DNA of 64,000 nucleotides from Okapia johnstoni (GCA_024291935.2 CM044305.1:94542397-94606396), one strand, 5' to 3'; counted from the first letter of the stretch, positions 44,201 through 58,088 are shown. Notes: generated by a model not told the origin, from the letters alone. Numbers and translations: made by a program.

Positions 44201-45399
44201 ATTATTAATATTATAATAATTGTTATTAGTAACTCATAAGACCATATATTCCACAGTTGATAAGCTGTAGGTATGAGAAATAAACCATAAGCAGAATCCG
44301 TTTAAAATCATCTGTGTTCTGCTCACTGGTTCTATACAACATAGATCTCTTTTTCTAATGTAATAGATACTATCTTGATCTATATCTTGATTTTTAGATA
44401 ATTGAACAGAGATATTATGGTCCCATTCTACTCCCATACCTAAATTTTCTTTGCTCTGGGCTAAAAAGAAAACTAATCAATTGGGAAGATTTTTTAAAAA
44501 AAAAGAAAAGGTACAATATCAGTGGACTCACACTTCTGTTCTCAACATTATTGTTTACTTGACTGATAGCTACTGTCCTCTTTGGAGGTTGTTAACATAT
44601 GGAAATGATGTTTTCTGAGTCTGGAAAAGTGAAAGAAGATGTTTCAGTTTGCTCTTTTATTCCCAATACTAGTCAGCGCTTAATACCCTTTTGATGTACT
44701 CATGAATAAGTGGATGAAAATCTGTTATCGATTTTATTTTTCCTGAGAAGCATGGCCTGGAGTTTCTAAGTCCTCCTGCCTGACTTCAGCATGTTGAACC
44801 CCACAATCTTGGGCCTTGATTCCATCCCACACTCACAGAAAACCTGGCTTTTCCTTTCTTCTTTCAAGAGGGTATTTCACAGACTTTGGGGAGACTGATG
44901 GCTCCCTGAGGCCATCTGAGGCAGGTGTCAGTAACTGATGCCAAGATAAACCATTCTTTCTTTCATAAGAGGAAGATGGGGAGCCAGAAACCTGGTCCTA
45001 AGTTCTCTTTTAGACAAACCAGGTGGATTGACTGTCTTTTTTGCTTATTAGGTATTAATGTTGCAGCCTTAACTGTAGATCAGATGACGAGAAAAACAAA
45101 AAATAGACTGAGCCCTTCAAAGCCAAAGAAAGAAAACTCCCGTGAGACCAACTGGAAAAAAGAATTTTCTGTTTATTTTCTTTATCTTTTTTGTTTGTTT
45201 GTTTTGTTTTGGTATTTTGTTGCTTATTTTTTTAAAATTAGACACACCTCAGCTTGTTAGATTTCCTGGGCTATTTAAGTTACAAGGCTACAGGAGAGGC
45301 AAAATGTCAGCACCTCCTGACCCCACTCTAGTCCTAGTTCTCTGCCACCTCAACCATCTGTTCCATACATGAAGGGGATTAAGAGGTACAAACCTTCAG
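44201..45399. other. intergenic, no gene recognised
   Basis: The 111-codon frame at 44925-45260 ends in a low-complexity T/G-rich run coding for F, C and L residues. No domain; treated as chance. Confidence 0.45.
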
Positions 45400-45545
45400 T
45401 TATATGATAAATAAGTTGGACAGATGGTTACTAGACTTATCCTAGTGATCATTTTTAATGCATACAAATGTCAAATCATTATGTAGTATATCTGTAACTA
45501 ACTTAAATATTGTACATCTACTATATTTCGGTAACAAGCATAAAG
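45400..45545 (+). mobile_element. old L1 3' end, sense
   Basis: L1 3'-end text (gatggttactagacttatcc, gtgatcatttttaatgcata), a relative of 29000-29210. Confidence 0.7.
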
Positions 45546-46814
45546 ATAAAAATCATCTTTTTTCTAAGATCTTAGGTAGTACAAGTTAAAGAAAAGAGAG
45601 AAAACTTATATATTCTATAACACAAGGCCCAAACATGACTGAGGAGCTATCTTTCTCCAACAATCAAGCCAAGTACATCCCAGAACATTACAAATTGTCA
45701 ACTCCATGAGTAGGAGCAGGGTCCATCTCGCTTATGCCATATCCCAGTCTCTAGCACAGTACCTAGGCTTTTAGTATGCACTCAGCAAATATTTTAAGAA
45801 GGAAGACTATAAGGAATGTAAGGAAAAGAAGGATGGAAGGAAGTTTCTAAGCAAATATCTAAAGAAGGAATGATTCTGGAATAAGGCATTCTATAATTCT
45901 GAAGGTAGAAGGGCCCATGAGAGACAACTGGTGTTCAGCCTTTCACCTTCACACAGAAGGCTATCTGAACCATTCATCATTCTATTTTTAAGAATTAATA
46001 AGACAGAAGTTTCCATGGCTCTCTTTGCCTCCCATTTTTATTGCCAGTAAAGTCATGCTCACACACTGGTCTGTAACTTATTGAAAATTTCCAGACTACA
46101 CATCCAGGTTCACTATTCCCACTTGAGCTATCGATGTGCTACTTAGGAAATTTACCGGTATTAGTTTAGTCTCCAGAGCAGCCAAACAACTGGTCAGTTT
46201 TCCAAAGAAAAAGAATTCAATCAACCTGTTGTATTCCTTTCTCCCTACTTCCTTGAATATGTATAGATAAATCTTTCTACATAATCCCTCTGGTTTATTT
46301 AGAGACAGGGAAAAGGTTCTTGTCAAATTATGATTAGTTGAGACTCAACAAAACTAAGAAAGTTTAATATACTTTGCTTTTAGGGGAGAAAGAAAAATTA
46401 GAATAGAAGCCATCACAATTAAATTACAAAAATTTTCAAGGACTCTCCTGCATTCAAATCACATTCAGCCCAGTTTCCTATACCTTCTACAGCTGAGGCT
46501 TTGGACAATGGTAACAGAGGGTATAAATGATCCCCTTATGGCCCTGAAAGAGTCTTGGTGAATCAGGAGTCAGTGATGATCTCAGATATTTTATATTAAT
46601 TCAAGCAAGTGGACACAGGTCCCTTGGAAAGATTTCAAAAATGGAGATTGGAATTTAAAAAAATTCTTTAGATGCTAAGGAAAGCATGACATGACCATTC
46701 AGAGATTCAGAGTAGTTTATGGACAGAACACCTAATTCTTTATCCATTCTGCAATGGTTTTTTCCCCTCATCATCATTGTACTGGCAGAAGTGGTAGTGG
46801 CAGTGGTCATAGTA
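45546..46814. other. intergenic with an L2-like trace
   Basis: An L2-like 3' end is seen near 45690-45800 (ctagcacagtacctaggctt). The rest is unrecognised. Confidence 0.45.
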
Positions 46815-47010
46815 GTGGCAGCTGTTAACATTTATTGACACTTTACTACATGGTGAAGTCTATACTAAAGTTTTCAGATGGATTCACTTATTTATTCATA
46901 AATTACCTTTTTAATCCCATAAGAACCGTATCAGCTAAATATTAATATTTACTTTGCAGATGATGAAACTAAGGAAAAAAGAGGTTAAACAACTTGTCCA
47001 TGGTAACTAA
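46815..47010 (-). mobile_element. MIR SINE, antisense
   Basis: Reverse MIR: taacatttattgacacttta, actttgcagatgatgaaact, gaggttaaacaacttgtcca. Confidence 0.8.
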
Positions 47011-47218
47011 CAGGGTAATTCAGGTTTTATTTTGGCATGAAGCTCTCTGTCCCAACTATAAATACACTCAACTCTTTGGCCACCTTCAAGTCACACTCTA
47101 ACATACAAAGTAGTAGAGATTAGATGGTGGGTTTAAAATCAGGTAAGAAGTAAGGTTAAAATTAGAGGAACTCAGTGTCAACCAATCCCCATTTCTGTAT
47201 ACATAAATAAAAACTTCC

Positions 47219-47440
47219 GGGACTTCCCTGGTGTTCCAGTGGCTAAGACTCTGTGCTCACACTGCAGGGGCCCCGAGTTCAATCCCTGGTCAGGGAACTA
47301 GATCCCACATGTTGCATCTAAGAACTCACATGCCACAACTGAAGATCCCACCTGCTGCAATGAAGATTGAAGATCTTGTGTGCCACAACCAAGACCCAGT
47401 GCAGCCAAATAAATAAAATAAAATAAAAATAAATATTAAA
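47219..47440 (+). mobile_element. CHR-type SINE, sense
   Basis: The head gggacttccctggtgttcca leads to ccctggtcagggaactagat and an (AAATA)n tail. The internal gaagat(tc) segment is repeated, lengthening it relative to the copy at 7.0 kb. Confidence 0.88.
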
Positions 47441-47824
47441 AAACTGTCTCCTCATAATGAGTAATGAATAGCATTTTTAGGATGCTAAGGAAAGCATGAC
47501 ATTAATATGTACAGCTATAATTTATATGAAAATGGTTTCCTAATGATTGTTACACTTAGAAACAAAATTAATCAATTTGTAACTCACTATAATAAGGAAG
47601 AATTAGGCAAGCACTTTAAATCTATCAACTCTGTGATCTTTTGTCATCTTATTAAAATCAACATAATTCTGATTATAGGCCAGGTGTCCAGACTGCTTTC
47701 TAAATTGACAGCAATATAAGATTAGAGCCTCATTCTTTAAAATATTCACATAGTTTATGCAAAAGCATGATTGTTGGCAGGATAATAATTGGCTTAATTA
47801 GGTAAAGGGAGGGGAAGGAAACAA

Positions 47825-48165
47825 GAATTTATTGACCACCTGCATCATATTGTACTAGGTGCCTCCACATACATTATCTTGTTATTATGATAATACATAT
47901 TTCACATGGTTGTTCTGAAGATTAAATGAGTCCACACATGATAGTGCTCGGGGGAGGCAGAGAAAGGGACCTGATATTAGAGTTCACATCCTATGTTCCA
48001 GATCCTGTGATGTGTGCTGTCACATACATTATTCCCTTTAATCTTCACAACAGCTCTGCACACTTGACCTTGCTATCCAGATGCATAGGAATACCAAATC
48101 TCAGACAAATTTTTAACTACTAAGGTCACACAGATAGTAGATGGGCAGACATCGGATTGACTGAA
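47825..48165 (-). mobile_element. two MIR fragments, antisense
   Basis: One at about 47825-47935 (tattgaccacctgcatcata) and one at about 47970-48165 (gagttcacatcctatgttcc, tctcagacaaatttttaact, taaggtcacacagatagtag). Confidence 0.6.
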
Positions 48166-48254
48166 TTATACATCCATGATCTTGCCACTTAATCAAACTA
48201 TAGCAAAAGCCTTTTTAACAGCACTTGATCAAAGGGAGGGAGGGAAAGAAAGAT

Positions 48255-48450
48255 ATCAATACCCATTCATTTATTTATTCATTCAACACATATGCTTTCA
48301 GCACACTTGGCCAGGCACTGAGCTAAATTGCCTCAGTGAATCTTCACAGCACACCTAGGAGACAGGTACCAGGATTACCCTAATTTCACAGGTGAGGAAA
48401 ATGACTTGCTCAGCATCATAGAGCTAAGACATGGGAGAATCTGGATCCAA
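48255..48450 (-). mobile_element. MIR SINE, antisense
   Basis: cattcattcaacacatatgc, ggccaggcactgagctaaat, aatttcacaggtgaggaaaa. It follows the previous MIRs closely. Confidence 0.75.
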
Positions 48451-48624
48451 AGTTAGTTTGTCTTCAAAGGTTTTACTGTTTCCAGAATATTGTGCTACTT
48501 TTAGAAGGCAAATTATGCCCCCTGTATGCAAAAAAAAAGATATTTCAAATTACCTCAGGCATTATTAGGAAGCTCAGATTGCTGGTTTCCTGTCCTAGGG
48601 CTGACCTGACCTCTGTAGCCTGGG

Positions 48625-48695
48625 AGAGAGAGACACAGAGTCAGAGAAAAAGAGAGAAAGAGAGAAATAGAGAGAGAAAGAGAAAGAGAGAGAAG
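48625..48695. repeat. (GA)n-rich purine tract
   Basis: Imperfect GA and GAAA units; it causes the Arg/Glu/Lys-rich frame here. Confidence 0.93.
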
Positions 48696-50386
48696 TACTC
48701 AATTATACTGGTCACCCTGGAGATGGAAGGGACTATAAGAAACATCAGGTCTAGCCATCTGCTTTGTGAAATAGCATTACTGAACTACCTGTCTATTCTT
48801 CTACTAAAGATGGATTGATGCCAACCAAAATTCAGGTTTCTTCTGTGCACATGGTAGGTAAAAGACCAGAGTGTGACATGCACCAGGCAAATCCATCTCC
48901 ACCACCAGATGTAGAATGATATGGCCCCTTCTACTAAATAAAGAGCAACACAGGAAAGTCTACTACAGAATGAATGGACTTGACAGAGCTCATAAGAGAC
49001 TATTTTTAAGTTATGAAGTTGCCTCCAAAATCAGTCTTCTGTTATTCATCTCAGCAGCGTCCCTTTTAACCCTACTAAGAAATGGGCCAATGACCATACC
49101 TCTGGTAGGCGAGCCTCACTCTACCTTCTTCCGCCCCATTCTCATCTCGGGTTGTAGCTACCCCCACATTCTCTGCTTGTAACAGTTCTCAATATTGTGC
49201 CAGCCTAGGAAATGATTTTCCTGAAATAAATCCTAAGCAAACACATTTACCTTCTCTTTTATTTAAAGGTGGCTCCCAAGGCTATCTTCCCATATTTGCA
49301 CCAGTAGAACAGAGGCTCCAGGGAATCCTTGCCAGGTGAACCGAGGACTGCCCTAGGGGATGGCAGGCCCAGAATGAGATTCTGATGTTAATGAGGCCTA
49401 GATGGAGGGTTCAAGCTCTGTGAACCAGTTATAATCCTGCACAGGGAAATGTGTGTTACACCCAAAACCGCTGCACAGCCACCTCCCAAATGCAGGCCGG
49501 GGATCACAATGGGGAACAGTGCCAGAGAGTAGGAGGTCACCCAGCAAACTCTTCAAACTTCACGTGCTAATGGAGCAGGTCCACAGGGCAAACAACTGCA
49601 GGCTTCACACTCCAGAAGCAGCGTTACAGAAGAAGATACACAGGGCCTTTGGAGCTAGAAATCGGGGTGACTTGGGCAGCTACTTAATCTGAGTTTCTGT
49701 TTCTTCCTTTCAAAGGTAGAGCTCGGTAGAGAGGGGCTAAAGTATGAGGCAGGGTATCACATTTACTGATTGCGTACTTTTTCCAGGCATTGTACTCAGT
49801 ACTTCACAGATACACTCACTTCATCGGCCCCAAATTTCTTCAAGTTACAAATTATTGTTGAAATAATAATGTACGATATAAGACAGTGGCTGGCTCATAG
49901 TACACTTAATAAATGTCAGATACCTTCCTTTTCAAATCTACAGGGAAATGACAAGAATTCCAGTTCTCAGAAAATACATCTATTCCGTGTTCTCCCTAGT
50001 GCTTTAAACGTTTGCAGTTTGAAGAGGCTTTGAAGAAATCCTTTTTAGAAGTAATCACAGAATGTCAGAGTGGAAGAGACCTTAGAGATTGTTGATGTCT
50101 GACTCCTCAATGAATAGGAAAGGGAAATATCTACTTGTTACTGGTTCTGCAGCAAGGAACACACCATAACCAGGGTGCCCTCCCTCCCAAGTGTGGGTTG
50201 GCATTTTTGGTTTGTTTATTTTCTCTCCTCCTATTCCTGAGTGGGAGTTGGAGCAATCAGAGGGCCACACAGGCTGTGGGGTAGGGATAGTGAGTGTAGC
50301 CAGGAAGAGTTAATTTTAACTCCTAGCTGAATCTTGATTCTCTGGCTTTAACCTTTGTTTTGCTGCTTTTGTTATTATAAACATAT
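48696..50386. other. intergenic, no gene recognised
   Basis: A weak MIR-like piece near 49740-49920 and another near 50045-50100. No gene. Confidence 0.45.
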
Positions 50387-50913
50387 GTAATAGCCCACCT
50401 CAGGGAACCCTGCCCCCATCTGCCAGACCCTTAAAGTGCCTTTGTTTAGCTCACAGGGAGGTAATCTGACCCTGCCCACCTGTGAATGACAGTGACTTCC
50501 TTGAGTTCCTTGTGTGCTAAGTGATGCCGGCATGGCTCAGAAATTCTTGCCTGGAAGGCCAGGAATGCAGATATCTGTGACAACCTTGTTTATTGATATG
50601 GCAGGAGATATTCCATTTCACACCATCTTGTGAAACGATTGTAAGAAAAAGAAACACATCCCCTTGCCTGAAGCTTGCCATTCTAGGCGATATTTGCAAG
50701 AATTAAATGGTCTTTTTACTTTGTTTTCCTCACCTCCCCCCCATCTCTGACCCGTAAATGAACCTGGCATCCAGGCCCCTACAAGATGCTTATTTTGAGA
50801 CATTACTCTTCTGGGTCAGCCAGTTTTCCAAATAAAGTTGTATTCCTTGCCTCAACACCTCATGTCTCAGATTTATTGGCCTGTAGGGCAGTGAGCAAAG
50901 CGAGCTTGGATTC
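50387..50913 (+). mobile_element. solo LTR of an endogenous retrovirus (probable)
   Basis: About 525 bp starting tgtaatagcccacctcaggg and ending gagcttggattca. An AATAAA polyadenylation signal at about 50831 is followed by an R/U5-like stretch (cctcaacacctcatgtctca, ggcctgtagggcagtgagca). The organisation is that of a class I (gammaretrovirus-like) LTR. No gag, pol or env flanks it, so it is a recombined solo LTR. A clear target duplication was not found, so the ends are provisional. Confidence 0.55.
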
Positions 50914-52055
50914 AGTAAGAAGAGCAGGCATTGATCAAGGGAACTGTCTTGAAGTATTAGGGAAAATTTCAGCCTCGTCTATAACATTCTCAGAATGAAC
51001 AACTAGCCCTTTTTACTCACAATTTTACCATATAAACTAAAGAGTTCATGGATTAAGAAAGCCTTAAAAGAATCCTAGAACCCTGGATGTGTACATATAT
51101 ACATAGGTAAATGCAAATGACCACAGGATACACATGCAGATTCAAACACATAGAAAATCACAAAAACAACAGTCAATACATACTATCACACAGATACAGA
51201 TCCTTAAACGTGCACACATAAAACATACAAGTGACACCACACACACACACTCAGATGGACTGGTCACGTTTTCTTGGCTAACTGGACAAACTAAAGGCTC
51301 CTACAATGGTAGCTTGCTAACTGCTCCAAGCCCTTTCTTTACCTGCTCCAGCATTTAAAGTTTTTCCCAACTTGTTCACTTTTTTAAAAGTTGTAACAAC
51401 TCCCAGTGCAATTCATCACCTTTCCTTGGCAGTTGGTATTTGAGGACTTCTAAGGTGTTCACGTGAGAGACACTTTTCTCTTGACTAAAGTAAAACTCAG
51501 AGATGGAAATTGGAAAACACTTCCACAAACCAGTTTTTTCTCTTTCATTCCATTATTAAATGGCAAACCATCCTGCTTAAACCTCCCTGTCCACACTTTA
51601 TCTTGGCCAATTCAAATTTTTCTGAACTATGTTTCACTTTTGAATAGACATTTTCCAAATTCTTGCCCCAGTCTTGCTCCTGTTGAGGCAACTTCACATC
51701 TAGGTTCCCTTAAGCAACACTATACTTGAGACAGATATTAAGGGAAGAACAGAAATTTAGAACCTAAATCTCATGTCTATGCTCACTGTCCCAAGTCCCT
51801 TTGGGGTCATGAATCGAGTTGGCAGCAACTTGACTAATTATGATTTTGCCAAGAGTGGGAAGACTGGGAACTTGTTTGTTTTACCCTCTGGATCACTATT
51901 ATAAACCCCACAGTTTTCTGTGGAGCTCTTTACAGTTTACTGTGTATTATTTCTTTATTGTTCTTTTATTCCATTGTTCATATTGTTCCTTTGTTGGTCC
52001 TTGAGACAGCTCTGAAGTTATTCAAGCAAATTTAAATACTGTATCCATTTCACTG
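50914..52055. other. intergenic, no gene recognised
   Basis: Short CA-rich tract near 51240-51252. No gene. Confidence 0.45.
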
Positions 52056-52140
52056 ATGAACAAATGGAAGTCCAAGAGGATGTGGCACCATATCTAAGAT
52101 TCACAAAGTTAAGTAGTGTCAGAGCTAGGTCTTGATACTT
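52056..52140 (-). mobile_element. MIR fragment, antisense
   Basis: tgatgaacaaatggaagtcc, cacaaagttaagtagtgtca. Confidence 0.5.
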
Positions 52141-52541
52141 GGTTTTTATGATTCTGCTGCCAATACTTTCAAAACTACAGTACTGCATTTCTTGCTGTCT
52201 ACCTTGTGACAATTCTCCCACACCACAGACACACACAATGAGGCTTTACTCTAGTTTCACCTTTTCAAAGCAATACCCCAATCTTTTAACGTCTCTTGCT
52301 CCCAGCAAACAACCTATTTTACAACTTTTCACCCTGGACCATCTTCTCTATGTCTAAGTAGATAATATTACTTCAGTTAATCTTTACAAAGCATTAAGTA
52401 ACTTTCCAATAGCCACACTGCCAATAAATTTTGAAGTCAAGACTGCAGTTCAGAGTCACTGGACTTCAATGCCTATGTTTCTTCCTGTGATATTCTACCG
52501 TCCTTCAGAGCTAATTTGCTAAACTAGTCTGCTAATGGGCT

Positions 52542-52810
52542 GCTGCTGCTGCTAAGTTGCTTCAGTCGTGTCCGACCCTGTGTGAACCCATGGTCTGCAG
52601 CCTACCAGGCTCCCCCGTCCCTGGGATTCTCCAGGCAAGAACACTGGAGTGGGTTGCCATTTCCTTCCCCAATGCATGAAAGGGAAAAGTGAAAATGAAG
52701 TCCCTCAGTCATGTCCGACTCTTAGCAACCCCATGGACTGCAGCCTACCAGGCTCCTCCGTCCATGGGATTTTCCAGGCAAGAGCACTGGAGCGAGGTGC
52801 CATTTCCTTC
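52542..52810 (-). mobile_element. BOVA2 dimeric SINE, antisense
   Basis: A dimer starting with CTG units and joined by atgcatgaaagggaaaagtg. It is flanked by a perfect 11-bp duplication GCTAATGGGCT at 52531-52541 and 52811-52821. Confidence 0.96.
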
Positions 52811-52821
52811 GCTAATGGGCT

Positions 52822-54289
52822 AACATCATATAAACAATAATTAAAAGGAAGTTGGAATAGTTGTATTTGTTTTATTATCACAGTCAATGTGATACAAGAG
52901 CAGTTCAATACATTTTTGCTGACTCAATTCTGTTGTCAGGATGTTAGGATATTGAACACCTATTGTATACCTGGCTAGACCCTGTGACACAGTTAGGAAA
53001 CAATACAATACGGTATACTAAAGCACTAATTGGTACACATTTAAATGTTCACTTGTAAATTTGAGGCAATGATAGATTAAAATAAGTTATAAGGGTGATC
53101 AACAAGTAAGCAGTTAAAGTTGGCTGGAATTATCAAGAAGGAAATAAAAGTTGTGCTTGACTAGGAAAGATCTGAGAATTTATAGAAAAGACAGATTTCT
53201 ATATAAGAGGAATAGCATAAGCAAACACTTAAAGGCAGGTTTGAATATACCATGTATGTGAACAATGAATAGACTGGGTTCATTTCCACATAAGAGACAG
53301 TTTGCGGAGGAGTTCAAAATAGTGTGTTATGTGAAATAGCTGGTTGTCCCCAATACAAGAGAAGTTTGCTTCACACATATGCTAATTTTCATATATCAAC
53401 ATTGGATATTTATGAAAAAGATGGGAGAAAGACTTTCCTGTAAGCTTCCTCAAACTCTTCTTTCTTATGAAGTAAAAGCCTTAACATGCTGGGGATGAGA
53501 AGGAAAATCCTCTCAGTTCCATGACATGGGCAAAGATCTATTGCTTTGAGTGAGGTAGGGGAAATTGAAGCAAACCTTTCTGTCACTGAGGAAAGGATAA
53601 GGAGTCTTTCACCCAGAACTCAGGAAAAATACTTTGCTCCTTGCGGAAGAACATAAGCAAATCCATCTGTCTCTGGAATAGGGGCAGAAAATGTTCTTGG
53701 GCCCAGGATCATATAAACATACCAAGTATAGGGCAGCTACTTCTGGGAAAGCGACAGGAAACTCCTGCTCAAGACCAAAGACAGATACAGGACAGAGTTT
53801 CATTATCACTGTAAGGATGGCCAGAAGTACTAGGAAGCTTCATTCCTGAAGCTTAGGTATACAGTGCCTGCCTGAGACTGACAATGGACCAAGTCACCAG
53901 AGAACATGCTATGCCCCCATGAGGATCCCAGAGCAAAATAACAAGCCAACAGTATTTTCCTACTGAATGAGGGGCAGGAACATAGAAAGAACTCCCCTCT
54001 GTGGTCCAGGCATGCAAGGGCAACTGAAAGCTGAGGAGGAAGCGGAAATACTGAGAAAAACCCTCTGGCAACACAATTCCCACGGTAAGGATATGATATT
54101 TAGCAGCTTACCACTACCAGAATTCAAAGTCAGTGGTGCACTGATGATAATGAGAGCACAAGTAACAAAGCCTGCTCAACTACTGAATGAATTGACTCGG
54201 TTTCACAATTAAACGGCCTTATACAAGAAGAAACAGGTTCATATCCAGGCATAACTAATTATCATAGTTCTTACTATTCTTCTAAACAC
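52822..54289. other. intergenic, no gene recognised
   Basis: AT-rich and unrecognised. The frames at 53609-54212 lack domain features. Confidence 0.45.
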
Positions 54290-54415
54290 AAAGTCTGGCA
54301 TTAAATAAAGTGGATATATGTGTATGTATAACTGATTCACTTTGCTGAACCCCTGAAACTAATTGTAAATTAACTATACTCCAATAATTTTTTTTAAAAT
54401 AAAGCTATAATATAG
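54290..54415 (+). mobile_element. L1 3' end, sense
   Basis: gtatgtataactgattcact, tgaaactaattgtaaattaa, ctatactccaataattt, then an A-rich tail. Confidence 0.75.
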
Positions 54416-55125
54416 GAAAAAATTAGAAACAAATGCAAAAGCAAAGAAAAAATAATCTATTTTCAAGAAATGAAGCAACTAACCAAACCGAATTCAGAGA
54501 TGTTGCAGCTATTGGAATGATTAGAAAGAGACTTTAAAATAACTACAATTAATTAATATGATAAATGTCCTAGTGAAAAAGATGGGTATATATATACGAA
54601 CAGATGGGGGATTTAAGCACAGCAAACTATATAAATGGGTAAAATGGAAATATTAAATACTATAATTTTATTTACAAACTTACAGTAACAAAGTAATGCG
54701 TTAATGCATTTACACAGCTGAAGAATGCTTTTGATGGGTTCAATAATAGATGAATACACCAAAGAAAGGATTAGTAAACTTGAGGATAGGTTAGTCTAAG
54801 CTGTGCAAACTGTAAGTCAAAAAGAGAAAAAGTGAAAAAAAACAACAAAGTATCCAAAAGTTGTGGGTCAACATGTCATTGATTAACATACAAGTAATTT
54901 GAGTTTCAGAAAAGAAGGCAAAAAAATGGTACAGAAGAATGATTTGAAAACATGACCGAGAATAGTCCAAAAGCAATGAAAGACATATATCCAAGAAAAC
55001 CACATATCCAAGAAACTCAGATGTAGATAAATATAAATATATACTTCAAAATAGTTCATAATCAAACTTCTGAAAACCAACTACAAAACAAAAATATTGA
55101 TGGTAAAAGATGCAGTACATTCAGA

Positions 55126-55344
55126 ATGAATGTGTTAGTGGCTCAGCCATGTCTGACTGTTCACTACCCCATGGACTGCAGCCTGCCAGGCTCTTCTGTC
55201 CATGGAATTCTCCAGGCAAGAATACTGGAGTAGGTTGCCATTGCCTTCTCCAGGGGATCTTCCCAACCCAAGGATTGAACCCAGGTCTCCTGCATTGCAG
55301 GCAGATTCTTCACCATCTAAGCTAGAGGGAAGCCCCCAGGGAAT
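55126..55344 (-). mobile_element. Bov-tA SINE, antisense
   Basis: Reverse SINE ending in the tagagggaagccc head, with a flanking duplication TACATTCAGA at 55116-55125 and 55345-55354. Confidence 0.95.
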
Positions 55345-55483
55345 TACATTCAGAGGAACAAATGAAATCACTATAGACTTCTCATCAGAAACTATGCAAA
55401 CCAGAAGATAATTGGGTGAAATATTCAAAGTATTGACAGAAATATATGTCCATCTAGAAATCTTACTTATTGAAAATATTTTT

Positions 55484-55914
55484 CTTTTTTTTAAAATTTA
55501 TTTATTTATTTTTTACTTTACAATATTGTATTAGTTTTGCCATACATTGACATGAATCCACCATGGGTGTACATGTGTTCCCCTTCCAGAAACCCCTCCC
55601 ACCTCCCTCCCCATCCCATCCCTCCGGGTCATCCTGGTGCACCAGCCCCGAGCACCCTGTATCATGCATCAAACCTGGACTGGTGATTCGTCTCACATAT
55701 GATCATTTACATGCTTCCATGCCATTCTCCTATATCATCCCGCCCTCGTCCTCTCCCATAGAGTCTAAAATACAGTTCTATACATCTGTGTCTCTTTTGC
55801 TGTCTCACATACAGGGTTATCTTTACCGATTTACTAAATTCAATATATATGCGTTAGTATACTGTATTGGTGTTTTTCTTTCTGGCTTACTTCACTCTGT
55901 ATAATAGGCTCCAG
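55484..55914 (-). mobile_element. ruminant L1 (BT-type), 5'-truncated, antisense
   Basis: Starts with a T-rich run (reverse poly-A) and continues acaatattgtattagttttg, tcaaacctggactggtgatt and actgtattggtgtttttctt, ending ataataggctccag. It is well conserved, so relatively young. Inserted in the older L1. Confidence 0.92.
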
Positions 55915-58088
55915 TAATGAAGAGAAAATAAAGACTTTCTCAGACAAACAAAAGCTGAGAGAATTTACTTAAAGTAAACATGTGCTACAAGAAATGTTAA
56001 GGGAAGTTATTTGGGCAGAAAGAATAAGATACCAAACGGAAACCTGGCTATATAGGAAAAAATGAAGAGTGCCAGTAATGATAAAAATAAACCTAAATAT
56101 AAAAGGCATTCTGTGAGTATTTTAGTTCTTTAAAATTAAATAGGCAATATCAAGAAAAAGTAGTAACAACATATTTTTGAGTTTATAACATGTATAAGCA
56201 AAACGTATGGCAACAATGGCACAACAGATATGAGGTGGTAATTGGTAACATTTGGTGTAAGCTTCTAAAACTACATGTGAGTTGTATTAATGGAATATTA
56301 TTTGTAATTGGACTCTGACTAATTAAAGATGTATATTATAAAGTATAGTGAAACCAATAAACAAAATTTTGAAAAGATACTAAGAGAGGAGATAAAATGG
56401 CATCACAAATATTACCCAATCTATTCAAACAAAACAAGAGGAAAAATTAATAAAGAACAGATGAGATGTACAGAAAACAACCAGCAATATATAGATATAA
56501 ATGTAACCACATCAACAATTCCATTAGATGTAAATGGTTTGAACACCCACAAAAAGGTAGATATTGTCATATCGTCTACAAAAGCAAGACCCAATCATAT
56601 GCTTTTTACAAGACATTCACTAAAAATATAAAGTAATTTGTAGCTGAAAAGGAAAATAAGATGTACCATGAAAGCTTTAACCAAAAGAAAGCTGGGATGG
56701 CTATATGAGTGAATAACAGACCAAGAATACTTCAAAACAAGTAATATTACTTTTGAAGGTAAAAAAGGGTATAACATAATGACGAGGAGTTCAGTTCATC
56801 AAGACAACAACATAACTTTAAATGTGTATCTATCAATAGAATTTCAAAATACATGAAGCAAAAATAGTCAGAACTGAAAGGAGAAAAAGAGAAATATGCT
56901 GTTACAGTTGGATACTTCAACATGTCTCTCTCATTTATCAATATAACAAGTAGGCAGAAAATAAAGATATTGAATGTATTTATAATAAAATCAACAAACT
57001 TGACCTGAAATGTTATAGAACACTTCACTCAACAACAGAAGACATATGCATTGGTTTCAGGTTCATATGATGCATTCACAAAAATGGCTTATTTTCTTGT
57101 GCATAAAAGAAAAACAGCAATTATAATAATTGAAGTTCTATGAAATATTTTCTGACCAACAGAATTAAACTGGAAATCAATATTCTGGAAAATATCTAAT
57201 TATTTGGAAATTAAACAACACAATTCTAAAAACTCCATAGGTCAATGACATCACAAAAGAAATCACAAAATATTTTGAATATAATGAAAATGAAAATACA
57301 TCATATCAAAATATGTGGGACAGAAACAAAACATGCTTAGAGGGAAATTTATAACAGTAAAAGATTATATTAGAACAGACAAAAGCTTTTGAAACAATAA
57401 TCTAAGCTTCCAGATTAAGAAACCAGGAAAAAGAACAAATTACAATAAACCCCAAGGCCAAAAGGAGAAGAAAATATAGAGAGTACAAATCATTGCCAGA
57501 GAAAACAGCAGAAAAACAACAAAAATCAATGGAACCAAAGCCTGGTTCTGAGACAAGAACAATAAAATTTATAAACCTCAAGACAGATGGATCAAGAAGA
57601 AAGAAAAAAAGACATAAATTACCAATGCTACAAAGGAAGGAGAGACATTACTACAGAACTTACAGAACTGAAAAAGCATAATAAAAGACTATTTTGAACA
57701 ATTTTGCCAATAAATTTGATCAGTTAAGATGAAATTGACAAATTCTTTGACTGATACTACCATTGTTCATTCAAGAAAAATAAACAACCAAAACAGTCCT
57801 ATGTCTACTACAGAAATTCAATTCATAGTTAGCAATCACCAAGCAAGCAGAAATACCATAAATTATAAACAAACTCTTTCAGAAAATACAAGTATAAGAA
57901 ACACTGTCCAACATGTATTATTTCACCATCGTTACTCTGATATCAAAATTGAACAAGGGCATCACAAGTAAAGAAAAGCACAGACAAATATCCCTCAGGT
58001 ACATAGATGCAGAAAGTCTTAACAAAATATCAGTAAATTAAATCCAGCACTATACACAAAGGGAAATGCATCATGATTGCAGGCAGCA

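Larger units (their letters stand above)
54416..58076 (+). mobile_element. degenerate L1 body, sense, several times interrupted
   Basis: Old L1 sequence with many stops. Recognisable pieces include the ORF1-side cagacaaacaaaagctgaga (about 55938) and the ORF2 text agagggaaatttataac (about 57337) and ctaagcttccag (about 57404). It is interrupted by a Bov-tA (55126-55344) and a younger antisense L1 (55484-55914). The 60-100 codon frames here are broken L1 fragments. Confidence 0.75.

Noticed and set aside
44925..45260. 111-codon plus-strand frame with a hydrophobic end
   Set aside because: The hydrophobic end is encoded by a low-complexity T/G run and there is no conserved domain or promoter evidence.
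48492..48818. Arg/Glu/Lys-rich 108-codon frame
   Set aside because: It spans a GA-rich tract; composition artefact.
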